Origin: Bacteroidales bacterium | Lineage (GTDB): Bacteria; Bacteroidota; Bacteroidia; Bacteroidales; ML635J-15 | Direction: 5' to 3' | Length of the DNA stretch: 64,000 nucleotides | Assembly (NCBI GenBank): GCA_003249955.1 | Contig: QKHS01000057.1 | Location: 62,001-126,000, forward strand | Part shown: positions 1 through 9,909 of the stretch, in pieces | How the letters are laid out: each line of letters starts with the position of its first letter | Position numbering within the stretch: the first letter of the stretch is position 1 | The notes under the pieces: model-generated | Seen by the model: the letters and a program-made list of their open reading frames with translations, nothing else | Told to the model about the DNA's origin: nothing | Database searches by the model: none | Position numbers and translations under genes: made by a program

Positions 1-129
1 CTGTCTGCACTTAAGTTAATAGGAATGAAACCTGACAAAAAGATTATACTCTATAATGGTCAGTTAGAGTGCAGGTTAAATAAATTCACAATATTTAAGG
101 GAAGTAAAAAAGATCAGTATCAAAGGTAG
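1..129 (+). CDS. Partial ORF entering from the left edge (C-terminal 42 residues)
   Basis: The plus frame starting at base 1 stays open for 42 codons and ends at TAG (127-129). It overlaps the end of the convergent murF by 10 bases. The residues are lysine-rich, including LIGMKPDKKIILYNG, and match no family I can name. It may be the tail of a gene lying to the left. A 42-codon open stretch at a window edge can also arise by chance, so this is weakly supported. Confidence 0.3.
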   Translation: MSALKLIGMKPDKKIILYNGQLECRLNKFTIFKGSKKDQYQR

Positions 130-1412
130 TCTGTACACTTTTCAAGTCTTATCCCACGAGATCCTTTTATAAGGAAAAACTTACCCGTTTCCGGGTGTTT
201 TACCATATATGCAGCAAATTCTTCAACAGTTTTAAAGAAGTTGAATTCATAATTGTTTTTGAAACTCCAGAAATTATTACCTACCAGATAAACTTTTTTG
301 AAGTTTTTTTCTTCTGCCAGGTTCAGAATTTTTTCGTGTTCTTCATAGGCATCGTTGCCAAGTTCAAGCATATCGCCAAGAATAAGACATTTATTCTTAT
401 CATTGATATTGTCAAAATTGTTTATTGCAGCTACCATACTGGTAGGGTTTGCATTATAGAAGTCCAGTATAAGGGAGTTTCTGGATGTCTTAACTAACTG
501 AGATCTGTTATTTCTCGGGAAGTAACATGATATTGCAGTATCTATTGCAGTACCGGGTACATTAAAATACGCCCCGACGGTTATTGCTGTCAGAATATTT
601 TCAAAATTGTAAGCTCCGATTAAATTGGATTTTGCGTATCCAGATTCATTATCAGTTTGCCATTTTACTGCTGCGTGTAGAGCAACTTCGGTATATGTCC
701 CTCTGCAGTAAGCATTTTCATCAGTTCCATAACCAATAGAAGAATACTTCCCAAGCAAATCATTTAAAATGGGATTATCAATATTACTGAAAATAACTCC
801 GTTTTTTTGCTTAAGGTAATCGTATAGTTCTCCTTTGGTTTGTTTTACACCTTCGAGTGAGCCAAATCCTTCCAGATGTGCTTTCCCTATATTGGTTATT
901 ATCCCGTAGTCAGGCTCTGCTATTTCGCACAATGCTTTTATTTCACCGATATGATTGGCTCCCATTTCCACAACTCCGATATCTACGGTATGATTCATCG
1001 ACAACAAAGTTAGCGGGACTCCGATATGGTTATTTTTATTGCCGCCTGTACAAGAAACTCTTACCTTTTGAGCAAGCACTGACGACACGAGTTCTTTAGT
1101 AGTGGTTTTTCCGTTGGTACCTGTTATTGCTATGATAGGAATTTTAAGTTTGCGGCGATGCAAATTTGCCATATTCTGTAATTCCTTCAGAGTATCAGGG
1201 ACATAAAATATTTTTTCTCCGTCAGCAAGGCTCTTGTTTGACGTTACTGCAGCCCGGCATCCGTTTTCAATTGCAGACTCTACGAATTTGTTTCCGTCAA
1301 AATTATCACCTTTCAAAGCGAAAAATATAGAATCCGGTTGAATGATTCTACTGTCAGTACTAACACTGCGACAGGACTGAAAAATCTTATATATTTTCTC
1401 TGTTGTTGTCAT
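120..1412 (-). CDS. murF: UDP-N-acetylmuramoyl-tripeptide--D-alanyl-D-alanine ligase (MurF)
   Basis: This cytoplasmic Mur ligase adds D-Ala-D-Ala to the UDP-MurNAc tripeptide, the last cytoplasmic step of the peptidoglycan precursor. The 430-residue protein has the N-terminal MurF fold with STDSR, the ATP loop GTNGKTTTKE at about residues 98-107, the NKNNHIGVPLTLL region and VEMGANHIGEI, and a C-terminal domain with LILGDMLELG. A start six codons upstream (1430) is open, but that ATG lies inside the terminator hairpin at 1421-1444. I therefore place the start at the ATG of MTTTEKIY at 1412. It follows gldJ on the same strand; a gldJ-murF neighbourhood is also known in Flavobacterium. Confidence 0.93.
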   Translation of the reverse strand: MTTTEKIYKIFQSCRSVSTDSRIIQPDSIFFALKGDNFDGNKFVESAIENGCRAAVTSNKSLADGEKIFYVPDTLKELQNMANLHRRKLKIPIIAITGTNGKTTTKELVSSVLAQKVRVSCTGGNKNNHIGVPLTLLSMNHTVDIGVVEMGANHIGEIKALCEIAEPDYGIITNIGKAHLEGFGSLEGVKQTKGELYDYLKQKNGVIFSNIDNPILNDLLGKYSSIGYGTDENAYCRGTYTEVALHAAVKWQTDNESGYAKSNLIGAYNFENILTAITVGAYFNVPGTAIDTAISCYFPRNNRSQLVKTSRNSLILDFYNANPTSMVAAINNFDNINDKNKCLILGDMLELGNDAYEEHEKILNLAEEKNFKKVYLVGNNFWSFKNNYEFNFFKTVEEFAAYMVKHPETGKFFLIKGSRGIRLEKCTDYL

Positions 1413-1444
1413 AAAAAAGCAAAACCCCATGAAATCGGGGTTTT
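1411..1444 (-). terminator. Intrinsic terminator between gldJ and murF
   Basis: An 8-bp perfect stem, AAAACCCC/GGGGTTTT at 1421-1428 and 1437-1444, has an 8-base loop. In the minus direction it is followed by GCTTTTTT, which runs straight into the murF ATG. The flanking A and T tracts would also allow termination in the other direction. Its position argues that murF either depends on read-through from gldJ or is expressed from a transcript starting very near its ATG. Confidence 0.75.
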
Positions 1445-1466
1445 GTTTATTTTTAAGGTTTAAATA

Positions 1467-3434
1467 TTATTCCGGAAGCATCGGAGACCCGACTCTATCC
1501 ATTGCACATCTGAATCCAAGGTCTGCACGAGCCATCTTTTCGTCGAGGAAGCGTCTTGTTCCCGGCACCATCCAATAAGCTCTGTCTTTCCATGAACCGC
1601 CTTTGAATACTCTTGATCTGTCAGTAACCAAAGTTGACATTTTCTGGTTTCTTTGACCGTCACCTTTATTTGCTTTCGGGTTTGCAGGATTATATTGTCC
1701 GAATCCCCATTCGCCATATTCTCCCCAGTTACCTTCTTTGTACATTTCTTTGGTTTTTCTTTTGAAGAACTGATCCGGGAAAATAATACTTCCGTCTGCT
1801 AATTGTAGCTGACCATCAGGAAGTACAATTGATCCGTCTGGCATCATAATGGTTCCGTCAGCAGTTTTTTCGTGACCGGTAGGCAGTATGTATGTCATAT
1901 TTTGGAGGTCAACTTTAATTCCGTTTGGTAATAAAATTTCGTTACCTCCTGATAATAATGTGGCTCCCGGATAAATCTGTCCAACGTTTTCAGCCGTAAG
2001 TTCTTCCGATACAGGATCGTTTACTTTGGTAGCATTTGATTCTGTAGCAAATTTATCATCTTTAACCCAGTAGTCTTCTGCTGGTCCGTTCGGGATAAGA
2101 GATTCCAGATCACCGTCAAGATAGTTTTTATTGTCGGCAGTAGTATAATTTTCTCTGCTGAAACAAGCTTCGTCACGAACCGGCTTTTTCAGTATTTTAC
2201 CTGAATAGTCAAAATAGTTTTCAGCTTCAGGAGTTAATTCAACATCACCTGATCTCGGATCAATAATTAACTGATAATCAGTATATTCATTACCTCTGAA
2301 AGGTCTGAACTCTTCCATATCTTCAAAAGTAAGATCTCTGTAAACATCCATTACCCACTCGTTTACATTACCAGCCATACAGTATAATCCGTATTCGTTT
2401 GGCCAGTATGATCTTACAGGAGCAGAGATATCAGCTTTATCATTAAGAGCTCCGGCAACCCCCATGTTGTCACCACGACCACGCATTGAGTTAGCCATCA
2501 TAAGACCTCTTTCTTCGCCACGGTCGTCATTCCTGATATAGTGTCCGTTCCATGGATATAATCTTCTTTCGTAAATTCTTTCTTTATATTCATTTCCGAT
2601 ATGAGCTAATGCTGCAAATTCCCATTCAGCTTCGGTGGGGAGTCTGTATCGTGGCAGGAAAATACCATCTTCCATTCTTACCCAACGTCTGTCATCACCG
2701 GTATTTACATTTCCGCCTTTACGACCTGCTTTGAGAACAGCAGGGTCAACATAAAGATTCTGAGTCTTTCCGTCCGGGCCTTTACCTGTTTCATCAATAG
2801 AAAGGTCAAGGTTTTCGGCATAAATAAGATATGCGTCAAGGTTAAATTGTTTAGCCTGATCCTGAGGAGCAACGTATTTATCAATGATGCCTTCTCTTAC
2901 GAGAATAAGTTCATTAACACGGTCGGTACGCCATTCACAGTATTTTGTTGCCTGAACCCATGAAACACCTACAACAGGATATTCTTCATATGCCGGGTGT
3001 CTTAAATACAATTCAACCATAGGCTCATTGTATGCAAGTCTTTGTCTCCAAACCAAAGTATCCGGTAATGCCTGGCGATACAGGAATCTATAGTCAGATG
3101 CATAAACATATGATAACCAATACAGGTATTCAAGATAATCAACGTTTCTGATTTCGGTTTCATCCATGTAGAATGATGATACGGTTACTCTTCTGGGAAT
3201 ATTATTCCAATCATACATCACATCCTGCTCAACACGTCCCATAGCAAACGATCCACCTTCGATAAAAACAAGACCAGGGCCTGTTTCCTGTTCATATCCG
3301 GGATGATTCTGAAAACCACCGAAATTAGGATCGCCGTAATTCCATCCGGTAGTATTGGATACTTCTTTTTTACAGGAACTTACAAGAATAGATCCTGCAA
3401 GCACTATTAACACAAACAAAGTATTCTTTTTCAT
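1467..3434 (-). CDS. gldJ: GldJ-type T9SS/gliding lipoprotein, formylglycine-generating-enzyme fold
   Basis: The 655-residue protein has a lipoprotein signal peptide ending SILVSSC, with lipidated Cys near residue 21. Its body is an FGE-sulfatase (SUMF1) domain running from VFIEGGSFAMG near residue 56 to RVFKGGSWKDRAYW...RADLGFRC at the C-terminus. This is the architecture of the GldJ and GldK lipoproteins of the type IX secretion/gliding machinery, which lie in the periplasm facing the outer membrane. I choose GldJ over GldK because murF is next door and porU/porV are close by, as in Flavobacterium. The gldKLMN cluster is not in this window. An unusual block of PDG-containing short repeats sits at about residues 497-555 inside the domain. 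Confidence 0.8.
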   Translation of the reverse strand: MKKNTLFVLIVLAGSILVSSCKKEVSNTTGWNYGDPNFGGFQNHPGYEQETGPGLVFIEGGSFAMGRVEQDVMYDWNNIPRRVTVSSFYMDETEIRNVDYLEYLYWLSYVYASDYRFLYRQALPDTLVWRQRLAYNEPMVELYLRHPAYEEYPVVGVSWVQATKYCEWRTDRVNELILVREGIIDKYVAPQDQAKQFNLDAYLIYAENLDLSIDETGKGPDGKTQNLYVDPAVLKAGRKGGNVNTGDDRRWVRMEDGIFLPRYRLPTEAEWEFAALAHIGNEYKERIYERRLYPWNGHYIRNDDRGEERGLMMANSMRGRGDNMGVAGALNDKADISAPVRSYWPNEYGLYCMAGNVNEWVMDVYRDLTFEDMEEFRPFRGNEYTDYQLIIDPRSGDVELTPEAENYFDYSGKILKKPVRDEACFSRENYTTADNKNYLDGDLESLIPNGPAEDYWVKDDKFATESNATKVNDPVSEELTAENVGQIYPGATLLSGGNEILLPNGIKVDLQNMTYILPTGHEKTADGTIMMPDGSIVLPDGQLQLADGSIIFPDQFFKRKTKEMYKEGNWGEYGEWGFGQYNPANPKANKGDGQRNQKMSTLVTDRSRVFKGGSWKDRAYWMVPGTRRFLDEKMARADLGFRCAMDRVGSPMLPE

Positions 3435-3574
3435 ATTATTTTAAATTTAATGCAATACAATATTAATAACTAGATTGACTTAAAATTTATTGTCGTTACT
3501 GTTTTTTCTTTTAAAAAATGTCTCGATCTCATTTTATTAAATTTTAAAGTCAATGAAAATATACCTTATAATAA

Positions 3575-4570
3575 TTAGAATGAAGGACAACTTGGAACAC
3601 CTCTTTTAGTTTTTACTTCAGGACATGTGAATGTAAATGCCACCGAAACTTCGTGAGCTCCGTATGTAGAGTTTTTAAGCCTTGAAACTGTCATGTCATA
3701 GCTATAGGCAAAACGGAGATTGTCCTGTTTAAATCCGGCCAGCATAATGAAAGAGTCATATTGAAAGTTAAAGTTTTGACGTAACCAGAAACCTGCAACA
3801 ATTTGTCTGCGGGCAACATATACTCCCCAGTTGAACTGTTGAAACTGGCCTTGCTGATGGAATAAAAGCTGTGGAGCTATTTTTAATTCTCCTCTTCTGT
3901 ATTTACTACTATTAATAGGTACTTCTGTTCCGAAGTGAGCAGTTATTTTACGCGGCAAAACAGCATCGCTTCCTCTTAAAAATGATTCTGAAGGTTGTGT
4001 CAGATGGTGGACTGCAAGTCCGAAGAAAGTTCTTTCACTGAATGCAACCAATCCTGCTGAGAAGTCAACATAATTGCGCTGATTGTTGATAATATCAGGG
4101 TTTTCAAGAGAAGCGTAAATAGGTCCGTATAAAGGATGTATCATGTTCGGGAAAATAAAATCCCAATTAATAGTTTTCATTATGTATGAAACCTGAAACC
4201 CGCCGGCAACATAAAACCTTCTTGTTACAGGGAGAGTGTATGAATACATACCGCTTATCATTGTTGTTGTGATGGTTCCGCCTCCCTGAACGTCATTCAT
4301 AAGGTGCAAACCGACACCACCCTGAAGTGCATTCAGATATTGATCGTAGGATGCACTGTAAGTTACATATGTAGGCCCTAATGCAGGCCACTGATTTCTG
4401 TAATTTAAACTCACTTTCGGACATTTCTCTGCTCCGGCAAACGCAGGATTCAGGTAAAGTGAGTTTGCATAAAACTGAGAAAAATGTGCATCCTGTGCTT
4501 TAATAACACTCCAACTGCCTATCAGTAAGGCACTTAACACGATTATGAAACGTTTGACCATAATATTCAT
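3575..4570 (-). CDS. PorP/SprF family type IX secretion outer-membrane protein
   Basis: The 331-residue protein has a signal peptide (VLSALLIGSWSVIKAQ) followed by the family hallmark QDAHFSQFYANSLYLNPAFAG and NYRNQWP. The rest is beta-rich, aromatic strands as expected for an outer-membrane barrel. It ends in PSCPSF. PorP/SprF proteins are OM components or partners of the T9SS, some linked to single substrates. The longest open frame begins with TTG at 4588; the ATG at 4570 (MNIMVKRF) or 4561 (MVKRF) is more likely. It is transcribed toward gldJ across a 140-base gap and is divergent from porU, which supports a T9SS role. Which specific family member it is cannot be told. Confidence 0.85.
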   Translation of the reverse strand: MNIMVKRFIIVLSALLIGSWSVIKAQDAHFSQFYANSLYLNPAFAGAEKCPKVSLNYRNQWPALGPTYVTYSASYDQYLNALQGGVGLHLMNDVQGGGTITTTMISGMYSYTLPVTRRFYVAGGFQVSYIMKTINWDFIFPNMIHPLYGPIYASLENPDIINNQRNYVDFSAGLVAFSERTFFGLAVHHLTQPSESFLRGSDAVLPRKITAHFGTEVPINSSKYRRGELKIAPQLLFHQQGQFQQFNWGVYVARRQIVAGFWLRQNFNFQYDSFIMLAGFKQDNLRFAYSYDMTVSRLKNSTYGAHEVSVAFTFTCPEVKTKRGVPSCPSF

Positions 4571-4637
4571 CTTAACAACAATGCGCAATTATAATAAAAT
4601 TTCCTCTATTTGTAAATTATAAACTACAATAATAAAC

Positions 4638-4645
4638 TAATTTTG
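4638..4645 (+). promoter_or_regulatory. Bacteroidota -7 promoter element upstream of porU
   Basis: TAATTTTG matches the TAnnTTTG -7 consensus of the Bacteroidota primary sigma factor and lies 49 bases before the porU ATG in the gap divergent from the PorP-like gene. Confidence 0.5.
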
Positions 4646-4694
4646 TCGTTTATGAAAATAATTATTAAGTTTTTTTTTAATTTTTTTAAATTTT

Positions 4695-7600
4695 ATGAAA
4701 AAAAGTACATTTTTGGTTATCATTTTATTTATCAACAATTTATTAACAGCTCAGATTGTTACATTTTCTGATTCAATTTTTTGGCAAAGTAACAAAACTT
4801 TTGTTGATAACGATGAAAAAGTGTCAGATATTTTATCGTTTAGCGGCGATTATGCGCGTTCAATAGATAATTTCCCTGTATATTTTGCAAAAACAGCTAT
4901 TTCAACTGATGCTGATATTGCAGAAATATCTCTTGTAAAAGCTGATTATCAGGTTGTTAACAAAGAAGGTTATCAACAGGTGAAAAATGTTGAAAAAATT
5001 TCGGATCAACCCGAAACCAACGTATGGATATCTACTTTTCGTAAAGAAAAAATACTGAATTTTGAATTGGTTCCTTTAAGAAAAAATCATCAAACGGGGG
5101 AAATTGAGAAGTTGGTTTATTTTGAGTATAAAGTAAAGTATTCACCTAAATCTTCACCTAAATCTTCTGTAAAATATATATCATCATCTGCTCTGTCTTC
5201 GGGTAATTGGTATAAAATAAAAATTACAGAATCAGGTATGTATAAACTGACATATTCTCAGTTGACGGAAATGGGATTTACTAATATGTCCGGGATAGGA
5301 ATTTTCGGGTATGGTGGTTTGCTGCCAAAGACTGCAGGGGAAGTTATTGCTGACGATTTACCGGAAAGGTCTGTTTATAAAGTAGATGCAAATTCAAATT
5401 CGGTTTTCGATAGCGGGGACTATTTGCTGTTTTATGCCGAAGGACCTCATAACATTGTTTTTGATGAATCAGGCTCAAGCCATGAATTTCATAATTATTC
5501 CGATTGTGCCTATTATTTTGTGTCAGATCAGGGGAGCCTGAAACCTGCTGTAGATGTAGCTTCTCTTTCTGATTATGATTATAATGTAACAACATATGAT
5601 GATTATAAATTTCTTGAGAAGGATTCATTAAATCTTATGGAGTCGGGAAGGACCATGTATTGGCGTGAATTTGATTATTATATGACTTATAATTTTAGTG
5701 TAAGTTGCCCGAATGTATCTCTTAGTGACACTGCAAAAGTTGAGGTTAATCTGGCTGCAAAGTCATCTGTTTTAAGCTATTTTGATTTATATATTAATGG
5801 TGTGGCTCAGAACCGGATAAATATCAGTTCAGTTTCAGGTTCTCCAACAGATTGGTATGCCAGAACCAACAGTCTGCATTTGTTTAAAATAAAACCATCT
5901 TCAAATACTTTTACCTTTTCTCTGACTTACAATAAAACAGCTACAAACTCTAAAGGATGGCTGGATAATATTTCAATACAGCTTCGTCGTAAACTTATAA
6001 TGGATAGTGGTTTTCTGGCTTTCAGAGATTTGAATTCGGTTGAAGCTGACAAAAAAGCAAAGTTTATCATTTCTAATGCTGAATCAGGAATAGTTGTATG
6101 GGATATTACCGACAGGTTCTCGGCAAATAAAATAAACGGAAGCTATTCTTCCGGTAGTTACAGCTTTATTGCAGATGCATCAACGTTACATGAATATGTT
6201 GCATTTTATCCTTCAGCATCATTCCCTTCACCTGTATATACCGGACAGTCTGATGTAGGACCTGTTGCCAATCAGAATCTTCATTCTCTTCAGCCTGCCG
6301 ATCTTATAATTGTTGCGCATCCGGATTTTTATTCTCAGGGAGAAGGAATAAAGGCTCTTCATGAACAATATGACGGAATGAGTGTTGTGATTACAACTCC
6401 TCAGCGTATTTATAATGAGTTTTCTTCAGGAGCACCTGACGTAAGTGCAATAAGAAACTTTGTAAAGATGCTTTATGATCGTGCCGGCAGTGAAGATGAA
6501 CTTCCTATGAATCTTTTGCTTTTGGGAGATGGCAGCTATGATAATTTATCAAATGATCCGGCAGTTTCCAATTTTATACTTACATATGAATCGGAATCTT
6601 CACTGGCTCCGGTGAGTTCATATGTTACAGATGATTTTTATGTTTTTCTTGACGATGGCGAAGGCTCAATAAGCGGGGCTCATAATATGGATATGGGGGT
6701 AGGGCGTATCCCTGTTAAAACTGCAGATGAAGCAGATGCATTTCTCAATAAACTAAGATCATATTATTCTCCGGTCAGTTACGGAAACTGGAAAAATAAT
6801 CTTCTGCTGATTGCTGATGATGCGGAGGGAGGAGAAACTATTCATCAAACACAGTCCAACACTCTTGCAATGCAAATTGAGGGAGCTTACCCGGTTTTTA
6901 ACATTGATAAAATATTTCTGGATGATTATGAGCAGATATCAACTGTTCAGGGACATCGGTATCCTGATGTTAATCAGGCAATAAATGATTATATTAATAA
7001 TGGCGCACTTGTGGTTAACTGGATTGGTCATGGAAACGAAAAAGGATGGGCACACGAAAGTGTATTGACACTTAGTATGATTAAGACATGGCGGAATAAA
7101 GACAAATATCCTATTTTTGTTACTGCGACATGTGAGTTTTCACCATTTGACCATCATACAATAGTTTCAGGCGGAGAAGAGGTATTGTTAAATGCTGACG
7201 GAGGAGGAATAGCTTTATTTACAACTACAAGACTGGCTTTTGCCTCCAGTAATGCTTCTTTGTCGTACAAGTTTTACAGTAATATTTTTGAAGTTGGTAT
7301 TGATAACAAAATTAATACGATAGGATTGTCAGTTGCTTATGCAAAAAATGCACAAGGCAGCGATACCAATAAAAGAGTTTTTGTATTTCTTGGAGATCCG
7401 GCAATGAGACCGTCGGTACCTTTGCATGAAGCATTTACTACCAAAATTAACGGAGAAGCAATCGAAACATTTAATGACACAATCAGAGCAATGAGTCATG
7501 TTAGTTTTGAAGGAGTTGTTAAAAACCCTGACGGAAGTATTGCTACAGATTTTAACGGATTAATCTATCCGGTGGTTTATGATAAGAGAATGGACTATTC

Positions 7601-8504
7601 GACCAGAGGTAACGATGGTTACGCCCCTCTTGATTATACTGCTCAGAAAAATATAATATTTAAGGGTAAGGCATCTGTTGTAAACGGAGTATTTAACTTT
7701 AATTTTATTGTTCCTGTTGATATTGCTTATTTTTATGATAATGGGAAAGTAAGTTATTATGCACATAATAACAGTGACACAGAAGCTCATGGTTATGACG
7801 AAAGCTTTATTATAGGAGGAAGTTCAGATAATCCTGTTAACGACAATGAAGGCCCTGTTATTGACTTGTTTATGAATGACGAACAATTTGTTCCCGGCGG
7901 AATAACAGACGAAAACCCGTTGCTTTTGGCGAAAATAAGTGATGAGTCAGGAATAAATACCGTAGGAAGTGGTATTGGACATGACATTACAATGGTTGTT
8001 GATGCAAACACCGCAGGAGCAATTGTCTTAAATAAATTTTATGAATCAGCAACAGATGATTTTACTACAGGAGAAGTAAATTATCCTATGTCTGAACTTG
8101 AGTTGGGGCCTCATACTCTTACTGTAAAAGCCTGGGATGTTATCAACAACAGCAGCGAAGCTGTTACAGATTTTATAGTTGCAAATTCTTCGGAACTTGT
8201 AATTGATCATATTTTCAATTACCCTAACCCGTTCTCTACAAATACTTCTTTTTATTTTGACCACAATCAGCCTTTTGTTAATCTTGACGTGCTTATTCAG
8301 GTTTTTACCGTTTCGGGAAAACATATTAAAACTATCGAAGCAGATGTTCTGACCACCGGTTATCGCAGTGAACCTATTGTCTGGGACGGTAAAGATGAAT
8401 ACGGTGATAAACTGGCTAAAGGGGTTTACATATATAAAGTAAAAGTGAAATCTCCTACGGGAGCAGTTGTGGATAAATTTGAAAAACTGGTTATTCTTAA
8501 TTAG
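4695..8504 (+). CDS. porU: PorU, type IX secretion sortase (C25 gingipain-like cysteine peptidase)
   Basis: PorU is the surface-attached peptidase that removes the C-terminal signal of T9SS cargo and joins the cargo to A-LPS. The 1269-residue protein starts with a signal peptide (FLVIILFINNLLTAQ). It has a long N-terminal region, then the C25 catalytic domain with the His/Cys pair H779 (VVNWIGHGNEKGW) and C813 (FVTATCEFSPFDHH). It ends in a FlgD/sorting-like domain (YPNPFS...WDGKDEYGDKLAKGVYIYKV). Retention of that C-terminal domain is typical of PorU. The gene is followed by porV 148 bases downstream, the known functional partner. Confidence 0.92.
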   Translation: MKKSTFLVIILFINNLLTAQIVTFSDSIFWQSNKTFVDNDEKVSDILSFSGDYARSIDNFPVYFAKTAISTDADIAEISLVKADYQVVNKEGYQQVKNVEKISDQPETNVWISTFRKEKILNFELVPLRKNHQTGEIEKLVYFEYKVKYSPKSSPKSSVKYISSSALSSGNWYKIKITESGMYKLTYSQLTEMGFTNMSGIGIFGYGGLLPKTAGEVIADDLPERSVYKVDANSNSVFDSGDYLLFYAEGPHNIVFDESGSSHEFHNYSDCAYYFVSDQGSLKPAVDVASLSDYDYNVTTYDDYKFLEKDSLNLMESGRTMYWREFDYYMTYNFSVSCPNVSLSDTAKVEVNLAAKSSVLSYFDLYINGVAQNRINISSVSGSPTDWYARTNSLHLFKIKPSSNTFTFSLTYNKTATNSKGWLDNISIQLRRKLIMDSGFLAFRDLNSVEADKKAKFIISNAESGIVVWDITDRFSANKINGSYSSGSYSFIADASTLHEYVAFYPSASFPSPVYTGQSDVGPVANQNLHSLQPADLIIVAHPDFYSQGEGIKALHEQYDGMSVVITTPQRIYNEFSSGAPDVSAIRNFVKMLYDRAGSEDELPMNLLLLGDGSYDNLSNDPAVSNFILTYESESSLAPVSSYVTDDFYVFLDDGEGSISGAHNMDMGVGRIPVKTADEADAFLNKLRSYYSPVSYGNWKNNLLLIADDAEGGETIHQTQSNTLAMQIEGAYPVFNIDKIFLDDYEQISTVQGHRYPDVNQAINDYINNGALVVNWIGHGNEKGWAHESVLTLSMIKTWRNKDKYPIFVTATCEFSPFDHHTIVSGGEEVLLNADGGGIALFTTTRLAFASSNASLSYKFYSNIFEVGIDNKINTIGLSVAYAKNAQGSDTNKRVFVFLGDPAMRPSVPLHEAFTTKINGEAIETFNDTIRAMSHVSFEGVVKNPDGSIATDFNGLIYPVVYDKRMDYSTRGNDGYAPLDYTAQKNIIFKGKASVVNGVFNFNFIVPVDIAYFYDNGKVSYYAHNNSDTEAHGYDESFIIGGSSDNPVNDNEGPVIDLFMNDEQFVPGGITDENPLLLAKISDESGINTVGSGIGHDITMVVDANTAGAIVLNKFYESATDDFTTGEVNYPMSELELGPHTLTVKAWDVINNSSEAVTDFIVANSSELVIDHIFNYPNPFSTNTSFYFDHNQPFVNLDVLIQVFTVSGKHIKTIEADVLTTGYRSEPIVWDGKDEYGDKLAKGVYIYKVKVKSPTGAVVDKFEKLVILN

Positions 8505-8622
8505 TTAATACCATCATAGTCAGATGACTAAGAGGGAAATGTATTTTTGGCTACTTAATAATAAATTGATATTTTTACCGTTTCTAAACATAATAAAGTT
8601 ATTGTTGTTAGATAATAATTAA

Positions 8623-8630
8623 TATATTTG
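8623..8630 (+). promoter_or_regulatory. -7 promoter element upstream of porV
   Basis: TATATTTG lies 22 bases before the porV ATG, with TTGTTG about 18 bases further upstream as a possible -33 element. It suggests that porV-ispF-trx has its own promoter besides any read-through from porU. Confidence 0.5.
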
Positions 8631-8652
8631 TAAAAAATTCAAAGGAAATACA

Positions 8653-9909
8653 ATGATAAAGAAAGCGATTTTAGGATTTTTATTTGTTACCGGTTCTGTT
8701 TTATTAATGAATGCACAGGTAACTCAGAATGATGTTGTGGGACGTGATGCTCCGAATACAATTACAACAACTGTCCCGTTTTTACTTATTGCGCCGGATA
8801 CAAGAGCTGGTGGTTTAGGTGATGCAGGTGTCGCAACAACCCCGGATGTAAATTCAATGCACTGGAATGCTGCAAAGTATAGTTTCATACAAAATGATGT
8901 AGGTGTCTCTATTTCTTATACTCCATGGCTGAGACAATTGGTTTCGGACATGAATCTGGCTTATGTGTCAGGCTACAAACGTTTTAATAAAGAGAATGTC
9001 CTTAGTGCTTCATTACTTTATTTTGATTTGGGAAGCATTCAGTTCAGAGACATCAATAATGCACTTCTGAGAGATTTTACTCCTCATGAGTTTGCTGTAG
9101 ATATGGCTTATTCAAGATTATTGGGGGAAAAATTCTCAGGTTCTGTTGCAATGAGATTTATTTATTCGAATCTTACAGGCGGAATTGAAGTTCAGGGAGA
9201 AGAATCTTTCCCGGCAAAGACTGTTGCTGCAGATGTAGGATTTTATTATCATAATGATGAACTTGAATTAGGCGGAATGCAAGGAACTTTTATGTGGGGA
9301 TTGAATATTTCCAATATAGGGGCAAAAATATCTTACACAACAAATGAGTACAGAGATTTTCTTCCTACAAATTTCCGTACAGGAGTAGGCTATGTAATGA
9401 AAATTGATGATCACAATGAATTTATGTTCACTGTTGATGTTAATAAATTGCTGGTCCCGACTCCGCCTGTTTATTACAATGCCGGCGATACTTTACCCAA
9501 TGGAGACATTGTATTGCCAAGCGATGAAATAATAAAATACGGGAAAGATCCGAATGTATCAATTGCTTCTGCACTCTTTACATCCTGGGCTGATGCTCCG
9601 GGTGTTGCAACTGCTTTTGTTAAGGACGGACAGGCTTCTCCGTTTCGTGAAGAGTTGGCAGAGTTTACAATTTCTACAGGTGTAGAATATTGGTACGATA
9701 AACATTTTGCTTTAAGATTAGGTTATTTTCATGAGCATGAGTATAAAGGAAACCGTAAATATTTTACTATTGGAGCAGGGCTTAAAATGAATGTTTTCGG
9801 GCTTGATTTTGCATACCTTATTCCTACTACTCAGGCTAATCCTTTGCAAAATACTTTGAGGTTTACCCTAATTTTTGATATCGGAGGTTTATCAGAAGAA
9901 AAAAGCTAG
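8653..9909 (+). CDS. porV: PorV (LptO), type IX secretion outer-membrane shuttle protein
   Basis: The 418-residue protein has a signal peptide (LGFLFVTGSVLLMNAQ) and the PorV signature TVPFLLIAPDTRAGGLGDAGVATTPDVNSMHWN. The remainder alternates barrel strands (YVSGYKRF, LGEKFSGSVAMRFIYS, WGLNISNIGAKISY) and ends as an FadL-like barrel. PorV carries cargo from the translocon to PorU and is needed for surface attachment. The stop TAG is directly followed by the ispF ATG, so the genes are probably co-transcribed. Confidence 0.93.
   Translation: MIKKAILGFLFVTGSVLLMNAQVTQNDVVGRDAPNTITTTVPFLLIAPDTRAGGLGDAGVATTPDVNSMHWNAAKYSFIQNDVGVSISYTPWLRQLVSDMNLAYVSGYKRFNKENVLSASLLYFDLGSIQFRDINNALLRDFTPHEFAVDMAYSRLLGEKFSGSVAMRFIYSNLTGGIEVQGEESFPAKTVAADVGFYYHNDELELGGMQGTFMWGLNISNIGAKISYTTNEYRDFLPTNFRTGVGYVMKIDDHNEFMFTVDVNKLLVPTPPVYYNAGDTLPNGDIVLPSDEIIKYGKDPNVSIASALFTSWADAPGVATAFVKDGQASPFREELAEFTISTGVEYWYDKHFALRLGYFHEHEYKGNRKYFTIGAGLKMNVFGLDFAYLIPTTQANPLQNTLRFTLIFDIGGLSEEKS

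Noticed and set aside
4588-4588. TTG start for the PorP/SprF-like gene
   Set aside because: The ATG codons 18 and 27 bases further in give a proper signal peptide; TTG is not needed.
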